From contig JBCCMQ010000003.1 of the NCBI GenBank assembly GCA_039026235.1, positions 252,696-316,695 of the forward strand: a stretch of 64,000 nucleotides of DNA, read 5' to 3'. Source of the DNA: JBCCMQ01 sp039026235 (GTDB taxonomy: Bacteria > Pseudomonadota > Alphaproteobacteria > Rhodobacterales > Rhodobacteraceae). The stretch's first letter is position 1. Each line of letters opens with the position of its first letter. Below the pieces are notes generated by a model. That model had not been told where the DNA came from. It searched no databases and saw only the letters and a program-made list of their open reading frames with translations. Of this stretch, positions 1 through 8,385 are shown piece after piece. The position numbers and the translations under genes are program-made.

Positions 1-885
1 ATGGTCGACATCAAGGACAAGGCGCACTGAGTTCTGTTCGTTCAGGTACCGGCCCAAAGCCGGGTGCGCGACACCAGAGCGCAGAAGGATCGCTGCGTTG
101 TAGATACCATTTGCGGCAAGCGCGACGGTATCGGCCTTGATTTCAACCTCGGCTTCGCCGTGGCTCACGACAACGCCTCCGGCTGCTCCAGCAGCTATAT
201 CTATGCGCGATACCTCGTGCCCAGTCAGCAAATAGACGCCCGCGCGGGTAAATGTGCCCACGCTGTTCTCGACGGTGAACTTCGCATCAATCGGACAAAG
301 ATCGCAGACACCGGTCCCGCAGCATGACGCTCGGCTACCGCCGTTTGAACGCGCGGTGGCGACCGGAACCCAATCGTTGGGACGGGCTTCGTGGCATGCG
401 GCGCCGGCGCGGGTCATGGCGTGGGGGGGAAAGGGAAAGGGTCGTGACCTTGGCAGCAGATGCTCCGTTCCACCTCCGGCAACCTGCATGATCTCTTCAA
501 CTTCCGCGTAGAAGGGCTCCAGTGCGTCATAACCAATGGGCCAGGGTGCGCCTATGCCGTGGTCGCTGGACGTTTCAAAATCCGTTGGCAGGAACCGGGG
601 AACCTGACCCCACCAGCAGTTCGAATTTCCACCAAAGGCAGTCCGCGCCACCCATGTCTTGGCGCGCCCCGACCGGTTGTCGTGACTGAAAGGATCGTTC
701 TGAATGTAGGAATCGATAAGCTGCTGGCTGTGCGGGATGTAGACCCCTTTTTCGACCACAAGCACCCGGTAGGTGCTGGGCAGCCCGCGCAGAAAAAACA
801 TCGCCGAAAAGCTGCTGCCGGCAATGATCACGTCCCAGGACGACTGGGATGCCGTCTTGATGTCAATCCGCTCGAACAAGGGCAT
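1..885 (-). CDS. GMC-family FAD oxidoreductase, 3' part cut off by window edge
   Basis: Reading the minus strand from the ATG at 883-885 gives 295 codons with no stop before the left edge, so this is the N-terminal part of a larger protein. Residues about 16-47 form a dinucleotide-binding start (DVIIAGSSFSAMFF, then VLVVEKG), followed by a region typical of glucose-methanol-choline oxidoreductases (GGNSNCWWG, and the downstream GAPWPIGYDALEPFY). A cysteine-rich stretch, CCGTGVCDLCPIDAKF, resembles the Cys motif of the gluconate/alcohol dehydrogenase branch of the family. Substrate is not deducible. It is divergent from pheS. The family call is firm; the exact enzyme is unknown. Confidence 0.8.
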   Translation of the reverse strand, partial: MPLFERIDIKTASQSSWDVIIAGSSFSAMFFLRGLPSTYRVLVVEKGVYIPHSQQLIDSYIQNDPFSHDNRSGRAKTWVARTAFGGNSNCWWGQVPRFLPTDFETSSDHGIGAPWPIGYDALEPFYAEVEEIMQVAGGGTEHLLPRSRPFPFPPHAMTRAGAACHEARPNDWVPVATARSNGGSRASCCGTGVCDLCPIDAKFTVENSVGTFTRAGVYLLTGHEVSRIDIAAGAAGGVVVSHGEAEVEIKADTVALAANGIYNAAILLRSGVAHPALGRYLNEQNSVRLVLDVDH

Positions 886-1012
886 TTTGCCTTTTTTGTT
901 TCAGCCCCTGCGCGTAAATTAAAGCGCTTGCCGTATCGGCGCAAGCTGGCCCCTGCTTGCAATTGTCAGGACCTCTGGGTAACGGGTTGCGGACATTTCC
1001 CGAGAGGGCGGT

Positions 1013-2086
1013 ATGGACGAACTGCGGCAGAAGTATCTGGCGGAAATAGACGCGGCGGACGATGAGGTCGCGCTGGAGGATCTGCGCGTTCGGGTCCTGG
1101 GCAAGAAGGGTGAGATCAGCCTGCGGATGCGCGAACTGGGCAAGATGACCCCGGCCGAACGTCAGGTATCGGGCCCGGCTCTTAACCAGTTGAAAGAGCA
1201 GGTGAATACGGCACTTGCCGAAAAAAAAGCAGAGTTGGCGGATGCGGCTCTGACGGCGCGTCTGAAGGACGAATGGCTGGACGTCACCCTGCCTGCGCGC
1301 GCGACGCGTACAGGCAGCGTTCACCCCGTGTCTCAGGTGACCCGTGAGATCACGACGATCTTTGCGGACATGGGATTTGCCGTTGCCGAGGGCCCGCAGG
1401 TTGAATCCGACTGGTACAACTTCGACGCGCTGAACATTCCGGATCACCACCCCGCGCGCGGTGAAATGGATACCTTTTACTTGCACCGCACCGACGGGGA
1501 CGATCGACCGCCGCATGTCCTGCGCACGCATACGTCGCCTGTGCAGATCCGATCCATGCAGGACCGGGGCGCGCCGCTGCGGATCATATGCCCGGGCCGT
1601 GTCTATCGCTCGGACTATGACCAGACCCATACACCCATGTTCCACCAGGTAGAGGGTCTGGCGGTGGATACCGACATCTCGATGGCGAATTTGAAGTGGT
1701 GCCTGGAAGAGTTTGCCGCCGCGTTTTTCGAGGTCGACCATATCGAAGTCCGGTTCCGGGCATCGCATTTTCCATTCACTGAACCGTCGGCTGAAATCGA
1801 TTTTCGCTGTTCCTGGGAAGATGGCCAGTTGAAGCTTGGAGAAGGTGACGACTGGCTTGAAGCGGGCGGTTCCGGGATGGTTCACCCTGAGGTTCTGAAA
1901 GCGGGTGGAATTGACCCGGACGTTTATCAGGGCTTCGCCTTTGGGCTTGGGATCGACCGCTTGGCGATGCTCAAGTACGGCATTCCGGATCTGCGTGCAT
2001 TCTTCGATGGCGATTTGCGGTGGCTCAGACACTATGGATTCAGTGCGATGGATGTGCCGACGCTGCTGGCGGGGCTCAGTCGGTGA
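1013..2086 (+). CDS. pheS: Phenylalanyl-tRNA synthetase alpha subunit
   Basis: This 357-residue protein is the catalytic alpha chain of the (alpha-beta)2 class II enzyme that charges tRNA-Phe in the cytoplasm. The N-terminal coiled-coil arm (about residues 1-90) precedes the catalytic core, which shows the expected segments GPQVESDWYNFDALN, RVYRSDYDQTHTPMFHQVEG and, near the end, FGLGIDRLAMLKYGI (class II motif 3). Length is normal for the family. The start ATG is preceded by GAGAGGGCGG, an acceptable ribosome site. pheT follows 385 bp downstream, a wider gap than in many bacteria. Confidence 0.97.
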   Translation: MDELRQKYLAEIDAADDEVALEDLRVRVLGKKGEISLRMRELGKMTPAERQVSGPALNQLKEQVNTALAEKKAELADAALTARLKDEWLDVTLPARATRTGSVHPVSQVTREITTIFADMGFAVAEGPQVESDWYNFDALNIPDHHPARGEMDTFYLHRTDGDDRPPHVLRTHTSPVQIRSMQDRGAPLRIICPGRVYRSDYDQTHTPMFHQVEGLAVDTDISMANLKWCLEEFAAAFFEVDHIEVRFRASHFPFTEPSAEIDFRCSWEDGQLKLGEGDDWLEAGGSGMVHPEVLKAGGIDPDVYQGFAFGLGIDRLAMLKYGIPDLRAFFDGDLRWLRHYGFSAMDVPTLLAGLSR

Positions 2087-2471
2087 CACGGATTCTAATT
2101 GTTTCGCATAAAGCCGGCACCGCCGCGCATGCGCCCGTTCGATCGGTTAGGGCATCCAAGATTGCCCATCACCGTTTTCAGCTGGCGGCTGGCGCAATGG
2201 CCATCGCGGCTTCCCAGCGTGCTGATGAATGCGGGTCGGGACGCCTTAGCGACCTGATCGGCATAGCCGACGTATGCCGCCGTTCCCATAAGGAAGAAGG
2301 CGGCAACCAGGTGCAGGTTTATGCGTCCGTAGATCTGTATCATTCGATTGCTCCGATTGTGGCAGATACAGATCCAATCCGCCGATTCTACGGCTCAAAT
2401 AGATCAAATGCGGTACAATTTGGTGCGCGGTGCGCGCCACTGAGGCTGAGCGGAAAGAGCGGAGCCCGGGC
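2087..2471. other. Gap between pheS and pheT
   Basis: This 385-bp stretch carries no plus-strand gene. It holds the antisense small frame at 2095-2343 and then about 130 bp before pheT. A TACAAT hexamer at 2414-2419 could be a -10 element for pheT, but I see no convincing -35 box at the right distance. No attenuator hairpin with a Phe-rich leader peptide is evident. Confidence 0.4.
2095..2343 (-). CDS. Possible small single-pass membrane protein, antisense in the pheS-pheT gap
   Basis: An 82-codon frame runs on the minus strand inside the gap between pheS and pheT, so it overlaps neither gene. The ATG at 2341-2343 has a good ribosome site (GGAG seven bases upstream). The N-terminus (MIQIYGRINLHLVAAFFLMG, then TAAYVGYADQ) predicts one hydrophobic helix at about residues 10-28. 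The rest is polar, Arg/Asn/Gly-rich and looks less protein-like, so the C-terminal part may be out of frame or unstructured. I do not recognise the family. The RBS and helix favour a real gene; the short length and poor tail argue for caution. Confidence 0.42.
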   Translation of the reverse strand: MIQIYGRINLHLVAAFFLMGTAAYVGYADQVAKASRPAFISTLGSRDGHCASRQLKTVMGNLGCPNRSNGRMRGGAGFMRNN

Positions 2472-4880
2472 ATGAAGTTCACATTTTCATGGTTAAAGAC
2501 GCATCTGGACACAAACGCGACGCCGACCGAGATTGCTGACGCGCTGACAGATCTGGGCCTTGAGGTCGAGGATATCGTTGACCCGGCGCAAACGCTGGGT
2601 GCGTTTACGGTCGGACATGTCTTGAGCGCCGAAAAGCACCCCGACGCGGACCGCCTGCGCGTTTGTCAGGTCGAAACGGACCGCGGTCTTAGGCAAATAA
2701 TTTGCGGTGCTCCCAACGCGCGCGCGGACATCAAGGTCGTGGTCGCGCACCCAGGGACCTATGTGCCGGGCATCGATACAACCATCCAGATCGGCAAGAT
2801 CCGAGGTGTGGAAAGCCACGGCATGATGTGCTCGGAACGCGAGATGGAACTGGGCGATGCGCATGACGGCATTATCGAGCTAGAGACGGGCGATGCCGGC
2901 ATGCCCTTCAGCGACTGGCTGACGGCCAACAAGCCGGAAGCGGTCGATCCGATGATCGAGATAGCGATTACCCCGAACCGACCGGACGCTTTGGGCGTGG
3001 AAGGCATTGCGCGCGATTTGGCGGCGCGAGGATTAGGGACCAAGATCGATAATCCGGTACAGCCAATAGCAGGTGAGTTTGCGGCGCCCATAAGTGTCTC
3101 GATTGATGACGACACGCTGGATGGATGTCCGATTTTTGCCGGTCGCGTCATTCGCGGTGTGAAAAATGGCCCCAGCCCGGCGTGGCTGCAACAGGCACTC
3201 AAGGCGATCGGGCTGCGGCCGATTTCGGCTTTGGTGGACATCACGAATTTCTTCACCTTCGACCGGAACCGGCCCTTGCATGTTTTCGATGCCGACAAAG
3301 TGTCCGGCAACCTGCGGGTTCACCGCGCGCAGGGTGGAGAGACCATTCAGGCGCTTGACGATAAAGATTACACATTCCAGGCCGGGATGATGATCATCTC
3401 GGACGGAAACGGGCCCGAAAGCATCGCCGGTGTCATGGGAGGGGCGGATACAGCCGTGTCCGAGGACACTGTGAATGTCTTTGTCGAAAGCGCGTATTGG
3501 GATCCCGTGACAATTGCGCGGACCGGGCGTGCTTTGAAGATCAACTCGGACGCAAAGTACCGTTTTGAACGCGGTGTCGATCCTGCCTTCACCCTCGAGG
3601 GGTTAGAGCTGGCAACGCAAATGGTCGTCGAACTTTGCGGCGGAAGCCCGTCCGAGATTATCGTTGCTGGCGAAGTGCCTGACACTGATCGCGCCTATCC
3701 ACTCGACACCGAACGGGTTGCATCGCTCGTCGGGATGGAAATCGCGCCCGAGACGCAGCGCAAGACGCTTAAGGCGCTTGGCTTCCGGTTGGAGGGCGAC
3801 ATGGTGCATCCGCCCAGCTGGCGACCTGACGTGCGCGGTTCGGCCGATTTGGTTGAGGAAGTTGCGCGTATTGCGTCGCTGACCAAGCTCGAGGCAAAGC
3901 CGCTGCCGCGCGTCCAGGTCGGCGTTTCACGCCCCGTTCTAACGCCGATGCAGAAACGCGGTGGTGTAGCGCTGCGCACTTTGGCGGCGCTCGGCTACAA
4001 TGAATGCGTGACGTACAGCTTCATTGATCGCACTTCGGCCGAATTGTTCGGTGGCGGCACGTCTGAGACGTCGCTGGAAAACCCGATCTCTTCCGAGATG
4101 AGCCATATGCGGCCGGCACTTTTGCCTGGTCTTCTCCAAGTTGTTGCCCGTAATCAGGCGCGCGGCTTTCTGGATCTGGCACTGTTTGAAGCTGGACCCG
4201 CCTTTGCCGGCGGCGAACCCGGACAAGAGCATCTTTTGGCCACCGCTGTTCTGGTTGGGCAGACGGCACCGAAAGAGCACTACGGGATGCGCCGCAACGT
4301 GGATGCGATGGACTCAAAGGGCGATCTTGAGGTGCTGCTGCGTGAACTTGGAGCGCCGGCCAAGGTGCAGATCCTTAGGGGTGGAGACACGTGGTGGCAC
4401 CCCGGCCGCCACGGACAGATCTGTCTGGGCCCCAAAAAGGTCATTGCTGAATTCGGAGAGCTTCATCCGGGCATTCTTCAAAGCATGGACATCAAGGGTC
4501 CGGCGGTCGCACTGAATGTCTTTCTCGAAGAAATCCCGTTTCCGAAATCCACTGCGACGACGCGGCCTGCACTCGTGCTGAATGACTTGCAGGCGGTCGA
4601 ACGTGATTTTGCATTTGTGATTGATACCAATGTCGAAGCGCTCGCCTTGGTCAATGCCGCGCAGGGGGCAGACAAGGCGCTTATCCGGTCGGTACGTGTT
4701 TTCGACGAATTCACCGGTCCGCAGGCCGAGATGCAAATGGGCCCGGGTAAGAAGTCTTTGGCGATCACCGTTCGAATTGAACCGCTGGACAAAACCCTCA
4801 CGGACGAGGAAATTGACGAGATCGGTCAAAAGGTGGTCGCGAAGGTTTCCAAGGCAACCGGGGGCGTGCTGCGCGGCTAG
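2472..4880 (+). CDS. pheT: Phenylalanyl-tRNA synthetase beta subunit
   Basis: The 802-residue beta chain builds the structural and editing half of phenylalanyl-tRNA synthetase. In order it shows the N-terminal MKFTFSWLKTHL segment, a tRNA-binding OB fold (about residues 40-150, with GAPNAR and KIRGVESHGMMCSERE), the B3/B4 editing domain (RPISALVDITNF), B5, a catalytic-like core, and a C-terminal ferredoxin-fold anticodon-binding domain (about 708-802). The ATG at 2472 is chosen because GGAG lies seven bases upstream and the protein then begins as other PheT proteins do; an in-frame start 42 bases earlier only adds an unlikely polar extension. Confidence 0.97.
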   Translation: MKFTFSWLKTHLDTNATPTEIADALTDLGLEVEDIVDPAQTLGAFTVGHVLSAEKHPDADRLRVCQVETDRGLRQIICGAPNARADIKVVVAHPGTYVPGIDTTIQIGKIRGVESHGMMCSEREMELGDAHDGIIELETGDAGMPFSDWLTANKPEAVDPMIEIAITPNRPDALGVEGIARDLAARGLGTKIDNPVQPIAGEFAAPISVSIDDDTLDGCPIFAGRVIRGVKNGPSPAWLQQALKAIGLRPISALVDITNFFTFDRNRPLHVFDADKVSGNLRVHRAQGGETIQALDDKDYTFQAGMMIISDGNGPESIAGVMGGADTAVSEDTVNVFVESAYWDPVTIARTGRALKINSDAKYRFERGVDPAFTLEGLELATQMVVELCGGSPSEIIVAGEVPDTDRAYPLDTERVASLVGMEIAPETQRKTLKALGFRLEGDMVHPPSWRPDVRGSADLVEEVARIASLTKLEAKPLPRVQVGVSRPVLTPMQKRGGVALRTLAALGYNECVTYSFIDRTSAELFGGGTSETSLENPISSEMSHMRPALLPGLLQVVARNQARGFLDLALFEAGPAFAGGEPGQEHLLATAVLVGQTAPKEHYGMRRNVDAMDSKGDLEVLLRELGAPAKVQILRGGDTWWHPGRHGQICLGPKKVIAEFGELHPGILQSMDIKGPAVALNVFLEEIPFPKSTATTRPALVLNDLQAVERDFAFVIDTNVEALALVNAAQGADKALIRSVRVFDEFTGPQAEMQMGPGKKSLAITVRIEPLDKTLTDEEIDEIGQKVVAKVSKATGGVLRG

Positions 4881-4959
4881 TGCCGCGTCCAGAATGCAAG
4901 CCCTTCGGCAACCGTCTAATGTGGAAACGGGCAATCGCAACGACGGCAGGGGGAGTTCC

Positions 4960-5427
4960 ATGGCACTTAGGGTTTATCTTTCGGGGGAGATTCACACGGA
5001 CTGGCGTCAGCAGATCGTGGCGGGCGCCGGTGGTCTGGACGTCGTGTTTGACAGCCCAAACACCGATCATGCCGCATCTGATGACTGCGGTGTGGCGATC
5101 ATGGGCGCCGAACCGGACAAGTACTGGCACGACCACAAAGGCGCCATGCTGAATGCGATCCGAACCCGCAAGGGCCTTGAAGACGCCGATGTTGTGGTCA
5201 TTCGCTTCGGCGAAAAGTACAAACAGTGGAATGCCGCGTTCGATGCGGGATACGCAGCGGCCCTTGGCAAGTCCCTTGTCATCGTTCACGGCGCCGAACA
5301 TCAGCACGCGCTCAAGGAAGTCGATGCCGCCGCGTTGGCCGTGGTCGAGGATCCGTCTCAGGTTGTTGAAATCCTGAAATATGTCCTGACCGGTGCGTTG
5401 CCCGCCAGGGCGGCTGCGGCCGAGTAA
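4960..5427 (+). CDS. YtoQ-family protein
   Basis: The 155-residue product starts ALRVYLSGEIHTDWRQQI and continues with DSPNTDHAASDDCG, features of the YtoQ family, a nucleoside-2-deoxyribosyltransferase-like Rossmann fold. No biochemical role is established that I can name with confidence. The first in-frame ATG in family register lies at 4960 behind a purine-rich AGGGGGAG site. It follows pheT by 79 bp in the same direction and converges with the glutathione transferase gene. Family assignment is good; function is open. Confidence 0.8.
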   Translation: MALRVYLSGEIHTDWRQQIVAGAGGLDVVFDSPNTDHAASDDCGVAIMGAEPDKYWHDHKGAMLNAIRTRKGLEDADVVVIRFGEKYKQWNAAFDAGYAAALGKSLVIVHGAEHQHALKEVDAAALAVVEDPSQVVEILKYVLTGALPARAAAAE

Positions 5428-5444
5428 ACCCGGCCGAAAGTCGC

Positions 5445-6164
5445 CTATGCCTCGCGCGGAGGAATATTCAGCCCGCGCTGAACCGCCGGCCGCTCCATGA
5501 ACCTATCATAGTAGGCGACGGTCTTCTTGTGGTCGTCCCAGCCAAGGAGATCGCGAACGCCGTAAAACTCGAGCCCGCGCAGCCATGGGACGATGGCAAT
5601 GTCGGCAATCGAATAGTCCTCGGCAATCCAGTCTTTTCCGTCAAGTGCGCCTTCCAGAACGCCCATCAGGCGCTTTGCCTCATTCAGATACCGTTCGCGT
5701 GGGCGCGGATCTTCGATGTCCTTGCCGGCAAATTTGTAGAAGAATCCAACTTGGCCGAACATCGGCCCGAGGCCACCCATCTGGAACATAAGCCATTGAA
5801 TGGCAGTGTATTTCCCGCTGGCAGAAGCGGGCAACAATTTCCCGGTTTTTTCCGCCAGATAGATCAGTATCGCACCGGATTCGAACAAGCCTATGGGGTT
5901 TCCGTCCGGGCCGTCCGGGTCAATGATGGCGGGGATTTTGTTGTTTGGGTTCAGTGAGAGAAACTCGGGGCTTTTGACATCTGCATCCGATAGCGTCACG
6001 CGGTGGGCTTCGTATGGCAGGCCGATCTCTTCCAATGCGATTGACGCTTTGACGCCGTTGGGGGTGGGAAACGAATAAAGCTGCAGTACCGAAGGGTCCT
6101 GAGCGGGCCACTTCTGCGCGATCGGAAAGGCACTTAGCGTAGCTTGGGCGGTGTTTTGATCCAT
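5445..6164 (-). CDS. Glutathione S-transferase family protein (YfcG/Ure2p-like)
   Basis: This 239-residue cytosolic protein has an N-terminal thioredoxin-fold GST domain (LQLYSFPTPNGVKASIALEE, then NPNNKIPAIIDPDG and LFESGAILIYLAEKTG, the glutathione-binding ES motif) and an all-alpha C-terminal domain. The spacing and the SFPTPNG start resemble the nu-class YfcG/Ure2p-like enzymes, which tend to act as disulfide-bond reductases rather than detoxifying transferases. About 30 residues precede the GST domain. It is transcribed towards ytoQ and away from mscL. Exact substrate cannot be read from sequence. Confidence 0.87.
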   Translation of the reverse strand: MDQNTAQATLSAFPIAQKWPAQDPSVLQLYSFPTPNGVKASIALEEIGLPYEAHRVTLSDADVKSPEFLSLNPNNKIPAIIDPDGPDGNPIGLFESGAILIYLAEKTGKLLPASASGKYTAIQWLMFQMGGLGPMFGQVGFFYKFAGKDIEDPRPRERYLNEAKRLMGVLEGALDGKDWIAEDYSIADIAIVPWLRGLEFYGVRDLLGWDDHKKTVAYYDRFMERPAVQRGLNIPPREA

Positions 6165-6289
6165 GATTCACTCCTCGGTGGCATCTTCAGCACGTAGTCA
6201 GAAAAAATCGTTTGAAAATGTCCAGCTATGTGGATGAGAAACTAGGTGCATGTGCGCAAAAGCGTGAACTCATCCAGGGACGGAAAACA

Positions 6290-6718
6290 ATGCTTAAAGA
6301 ATTTCAGACGTTCATTGCCCGAGGCAACGTCATGGACATGGCTGTCGGGATCATTATCGGCGCAGCATTCACGGCGATCGTGAAATCCATGGTCGATGAC
6401 CTGATCAATCCGATCATCGGTCTGTTCACGGGCGGGATCGATTTTACCAATAACTTTGTTATTCTTAGCGGGGACGGGACATATGCCTCGCTTGAGGCCG
6501 CGCGTGAAGCCGGTGCCGCCGTCTTTGCCTATGGCGCGTTCTTCATGGCGATCCTGAATTTTCTCATCATCGCCTGGGTCGTCTTCATGCTGGTCCGGTC
6601 GGTGAACCGGGTGAAAGACAGCCTTGAGACCAAGGAAGAGGAAGCACCGGAAGATCCTGGCCCGAGTGAAAAGGACATTCTGATCGAAATTCGTGATGCA
6701 TTGAAAACCGCATCATAG
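6290..6718 (+). CDS. mscL: Large-conductance mechanosensitive channel
   Basis: The 142-residue protein is MscL, a homopentameric inner-membrane channel that opens under turgor to release solutes after osmotic downshock. It begins MLKEFQTFIARGNVMDMAVG, followed by TM1 (about residues 16-42, AVGIIIGAAFTAIVKSMV), a periplasmic loop (GGIDFTNNFVILSGDG), TM2 (about 75-100) and a charged cytoplasmic tail. The ATG at 6290 is used because MLKEF is the canonical start and AGGGACGG lies just upstream; a longer in-frame version from 6212 has no family support. Confidence 0.96.
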   Translation: MLKEFQTFIARGNVMDMAVGIIIGAAFTAIVKSMVDDLINPIIGLFTGGIDFTNNFVILSGDGTYASLEAAREAGAAVFAYGAFFMAILNFLIIAWVVFMLVRSVNRVKDSLETKEEEAPEDPGPSEKDILIEIRDALKTAS

Positions 6719-6733
6719 AACGCGACCAGCCGC

Positions 6734-6762
6734 TGCGCTTTGCCCGGCTGCGGTAAAGCGCA
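6734..6762 (+). terminator. Hairpin downstream of mscL
   Basis: TGCGCTTT (6734-6741) and AAAGCGCA (6755-6762) form a perfect 8-bp stem with a 13-base loop 16 bases after the mscL stop. The loop is GC-rich and the following bases are only mildly T-rich, so it could be a weak terminator or a 3' end stabiliser. Confidence 0.4.
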
Positions 6763-6806
6763 CGGTTTGGTTGGCGAAACCGCGCGTCGGTTGGTATGGG
6801 CCGGTC

Positions 6807-7265
6807 ATGGAAATCGATACGATCGACCGAAAGATACTCAGGGTGCTCCAAAAGAACGGACGCATCACAAATGCAGAGCTGAGCGAGGTCGTAAACCTCT
6901 CGGCTTCGGCCTGTCATCGCCGGGTGCAGAGGCTGGAAAAAGAGGGGTTTGTACGGGACTACGTTGCGCTATTGGATCCGAAGAAGATCGCACGACCGAC
7001 CACCGTTTTCGTAGAAATCCGGCTCGCCGGGCAGACCGATGAGATCCTTGAAGCCTTCGAGAGGGAAGTGGCGCGCATCCCCGATGTTCTTGAGTGCCAC
7101 CTCATGGCTGGAACGGCGGACTACCTTCTGAAGGTTGTCGCCGCTGACACAGAAGATTTTGCACAGATCCACCGTCGGTTCCTGGCGCGTCTGCCCGGCG
7201 TGGCACAGATGCAGTCATCTTTCGCGCTGCGCACTGTATTCAAGACCACTGCCATGCCGGTATGA
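6807..7265 (+). CDS. Lrp/AsnC-family transcriptional regulator
   Basis: The 152-residue protein has an N-terminal winged helix-turn-helix (EIDTIDRKILRVLQKNGRIT, then LSEVVNLSASACHRRVQRLE) and a C-terminal RAM/ACT-like ligand-binding domain (about residues 70-145, VLECHLMAGTADYLLKVVA). Such proteins form octamers and respond to amino acids or related metabolites. The start at 6807 gives the usual family N-terminus; a TTG start at 6771 would add 12 residues. No adjacent metabolic gene suggests a target. It stands alone between the mscL hairpin and a terminator shared with rpsU. Confidence 0.9.
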   Translation: MEIDTIDRKILRVLQKNGRITNAELSEVVNLSASACHRRVQRLEKEGFVRDYVALLDPKKIARPTTVFVEIRLAGQTDEILEAFEREVARIPDVLECHLMAGTADYLLKVVAADTEDFAQIHRRFLARLPGVAQMQSSFALRTVFKTTAMPV

Positions 7266-7284
7266 AACAAGCCCAGAAAGACGA

Positions 7285-7307
7285 AAGCCCCGACAGAAGC
7301 GGGGCTT
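7285..7307. terminator. Bidirectional terminator between the AsnC gene and rpsU
   Basis: AAGCCCCG (7285-7292) pairs with CGGGGCTT (7300-7307) around a 7-base loop. The plus strand continues into TTCAATTTTCTT and the minus strand into TCGTCTTTC, so the hairpin can end transcripts from both of the converging genes. Confidence 0.75.
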
Positions 7308-7342
7308 GCATTCAATTTTCTTCAGTGGGTGCCGCGCGGGAT

Positions 7343-7549
7343 CTAAAGCAACCCTTCGCGCTGTGCCTTCTTGCGCGCCAGCTTGCGTGCGCGCCGAACT
7401 GCTTCGGCTTTTTCGCGCGCTTTCTTTTCAGAGGGTTTTTCATAACTCTGACGAAGCTTCATCTCCCTGAACACGCCCTCGCGCTGAAGCTTTTTCTTAA
7501 GCGCGCGAAGTGCCTGGTCGACGTTGTTGTCGCGAACACTGACCTGCAT
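7343..7549 (-). CDS. rpsU: 30S ribosomal protein S21
   Basis: The 68-residue, highly basic product is ribosomal protein S21 of the small subunit platform. It starts MQVSVRDNNVDQALRALKKK and continues with KLQREGVFREMKLR, both diagnostic, then ends in a long Arg/Lys/Ala helix. Length matches alphaproteobacterial S21. The likely Shine-Dalgarno AGGAAGG is unusually far (13 bases) from the ATG, and the intervening bases form a perfect short inverted repeat (see the site at 7550-7562). Confidence 0.96.
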   Translation of the reverse strand: MQVSVRDNNVDQALRALKKKLQREGVFREMKLRQSYEKPSEKKAREKAEAVRRARKLARKKAQREGLL

Positions 7550-7562
7550 GTGGTGTCACCAC
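7550..7562 (-). promoter_or_regulatory. Inverted repeat between the rpsU Shine-Dalgarno and start codon
   Basis: GTGGTGTCACCAC is a perfect inverted repeat about a central T, placed exactly between AGGAAGG (7563-7569, minus strand) and the rpsU ATG. Folding GTGG with CCAC would bring the ribosome site close to the start codon, or could hide initiation; it may also be a protein-binding site. Confidence 0.4.
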
Positions 7563-7663
7563 CTTCCTAAGTTTGAGTTGCAATTGCCGCAGGAGCTGGC
7601 CGTATAGCAAAGGGCTGCTAGCTTGTCTACAGTGTGAAAAATGGAATTCAGCAAGGGTGCTTA

Positions 7664-8362
7664 ATGGTCGATTCAAGTGAGAAGTCAGACGCCGTGGAAG
7701 CACAACTTCTAGAGGCGATCACACCCCATGTGCCCTTTGACGGCTGGTCAGAGACAAGCTTTCGCGCCGCTGTCACCGATGCGGGAATCGATATGTCCGC
7801 TGCGCGTGCAGCCTGTCCCCGAGGTGCAGTCAACCTGGCTCTCGCGTTCCATCGCCAGGGCGATGCCGAGATGGAACGGCGCCTGGTCGCCAAGGAATTC
7901 GGCGAAGAACGCTTCCGCGACAAGGTTATCTTTGCGATCCGGACCAGGCTCGACCTCATCGAGGACCGTGAACTCGTCCGCCGCGGTGCCACGCTCTTTT
8001 CGCTACCGCCCTATGCCGCGGATGGCGCCACAGCGATCTGGGGAACCGCCGACTTGATCCTGCGTTCACTGGGAGATCAGTCGGATGATCTGAACTGGTA
8101 CACCAAACGGGCGACACTGGCGGGGGTCTATAGCGCGACGGTGCTTTACTGGCTCGGCGACGACAGCCCTGATCAGCAAAGAACCTGGGACTTTCTGGAC
8201 AGGCGCATAGAAGGCGTCATGCAGATCGAAAAGGTCAAGTCCCGGCTGCGCCAAAACCGCCTGACCCGCGCCATGATGGCGGGGCCGGATTGGTTGGCAT
8301 CGAAAGTGCGCCCCCCGTCTCCGTCGTCCGGTTTGCCCGGCACGTCCACACCACCGGCGTAA
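7664..8362 (+). CDS. COQ9-family protein (ubiquinone biosynthesis accessory)
   Basis: This 232-residue protein belongs to the COQ9 family, whose members bind lipids and help hydroxylation steps of ubiquinone synthesis. It has a TetR-like N-terminal fold (LLEAITPHVPFDGWSETSFR) and the characteristic central segment IWGTADLILRSLGDQSDDLN followed by YTKRATLAGVYSATVLYWL. The ATG at 7664 has AAGGGTG seven bases upstream and is preferred to the GTG at 7634. The Pro/Ser-rich last 20 residues look disordered. It lies 23 bp before a quinone oxidoreductase gene, likely co-transcribed. Confidence 0.88.
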   Translation: MVDSSEKSDAVEAQLLEAITPHVPFDGWSETSFRAAVTDAGIDMSAARAACPRGAVNLALAFHRQGDAEMERRLVAKEFGEERFRDKVIFAIRTRLDLIEDRELVRRGATLFSLPPYAADGATAIWGTADLILRSLGDQSDDLNWYTKRATLAGVYSATVLYWLGDDSPDQQRTWDFLDRRIEGVMQIEKVKSRLRQNRLTRAMMAGPDWLASKVRPPSPSSGLPGTSTPPA

Positions 8363-8385
8363 GGGCAGGGAACGTGGCGTCGCTG

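Noticed and set aside
863..2089. 408-codon open frame antisense to pheS
   Set aside because: It mirrors pheS codons on the other strand, has Arg/His-rich composition and no family features; a by-product of high GC coding sequence.
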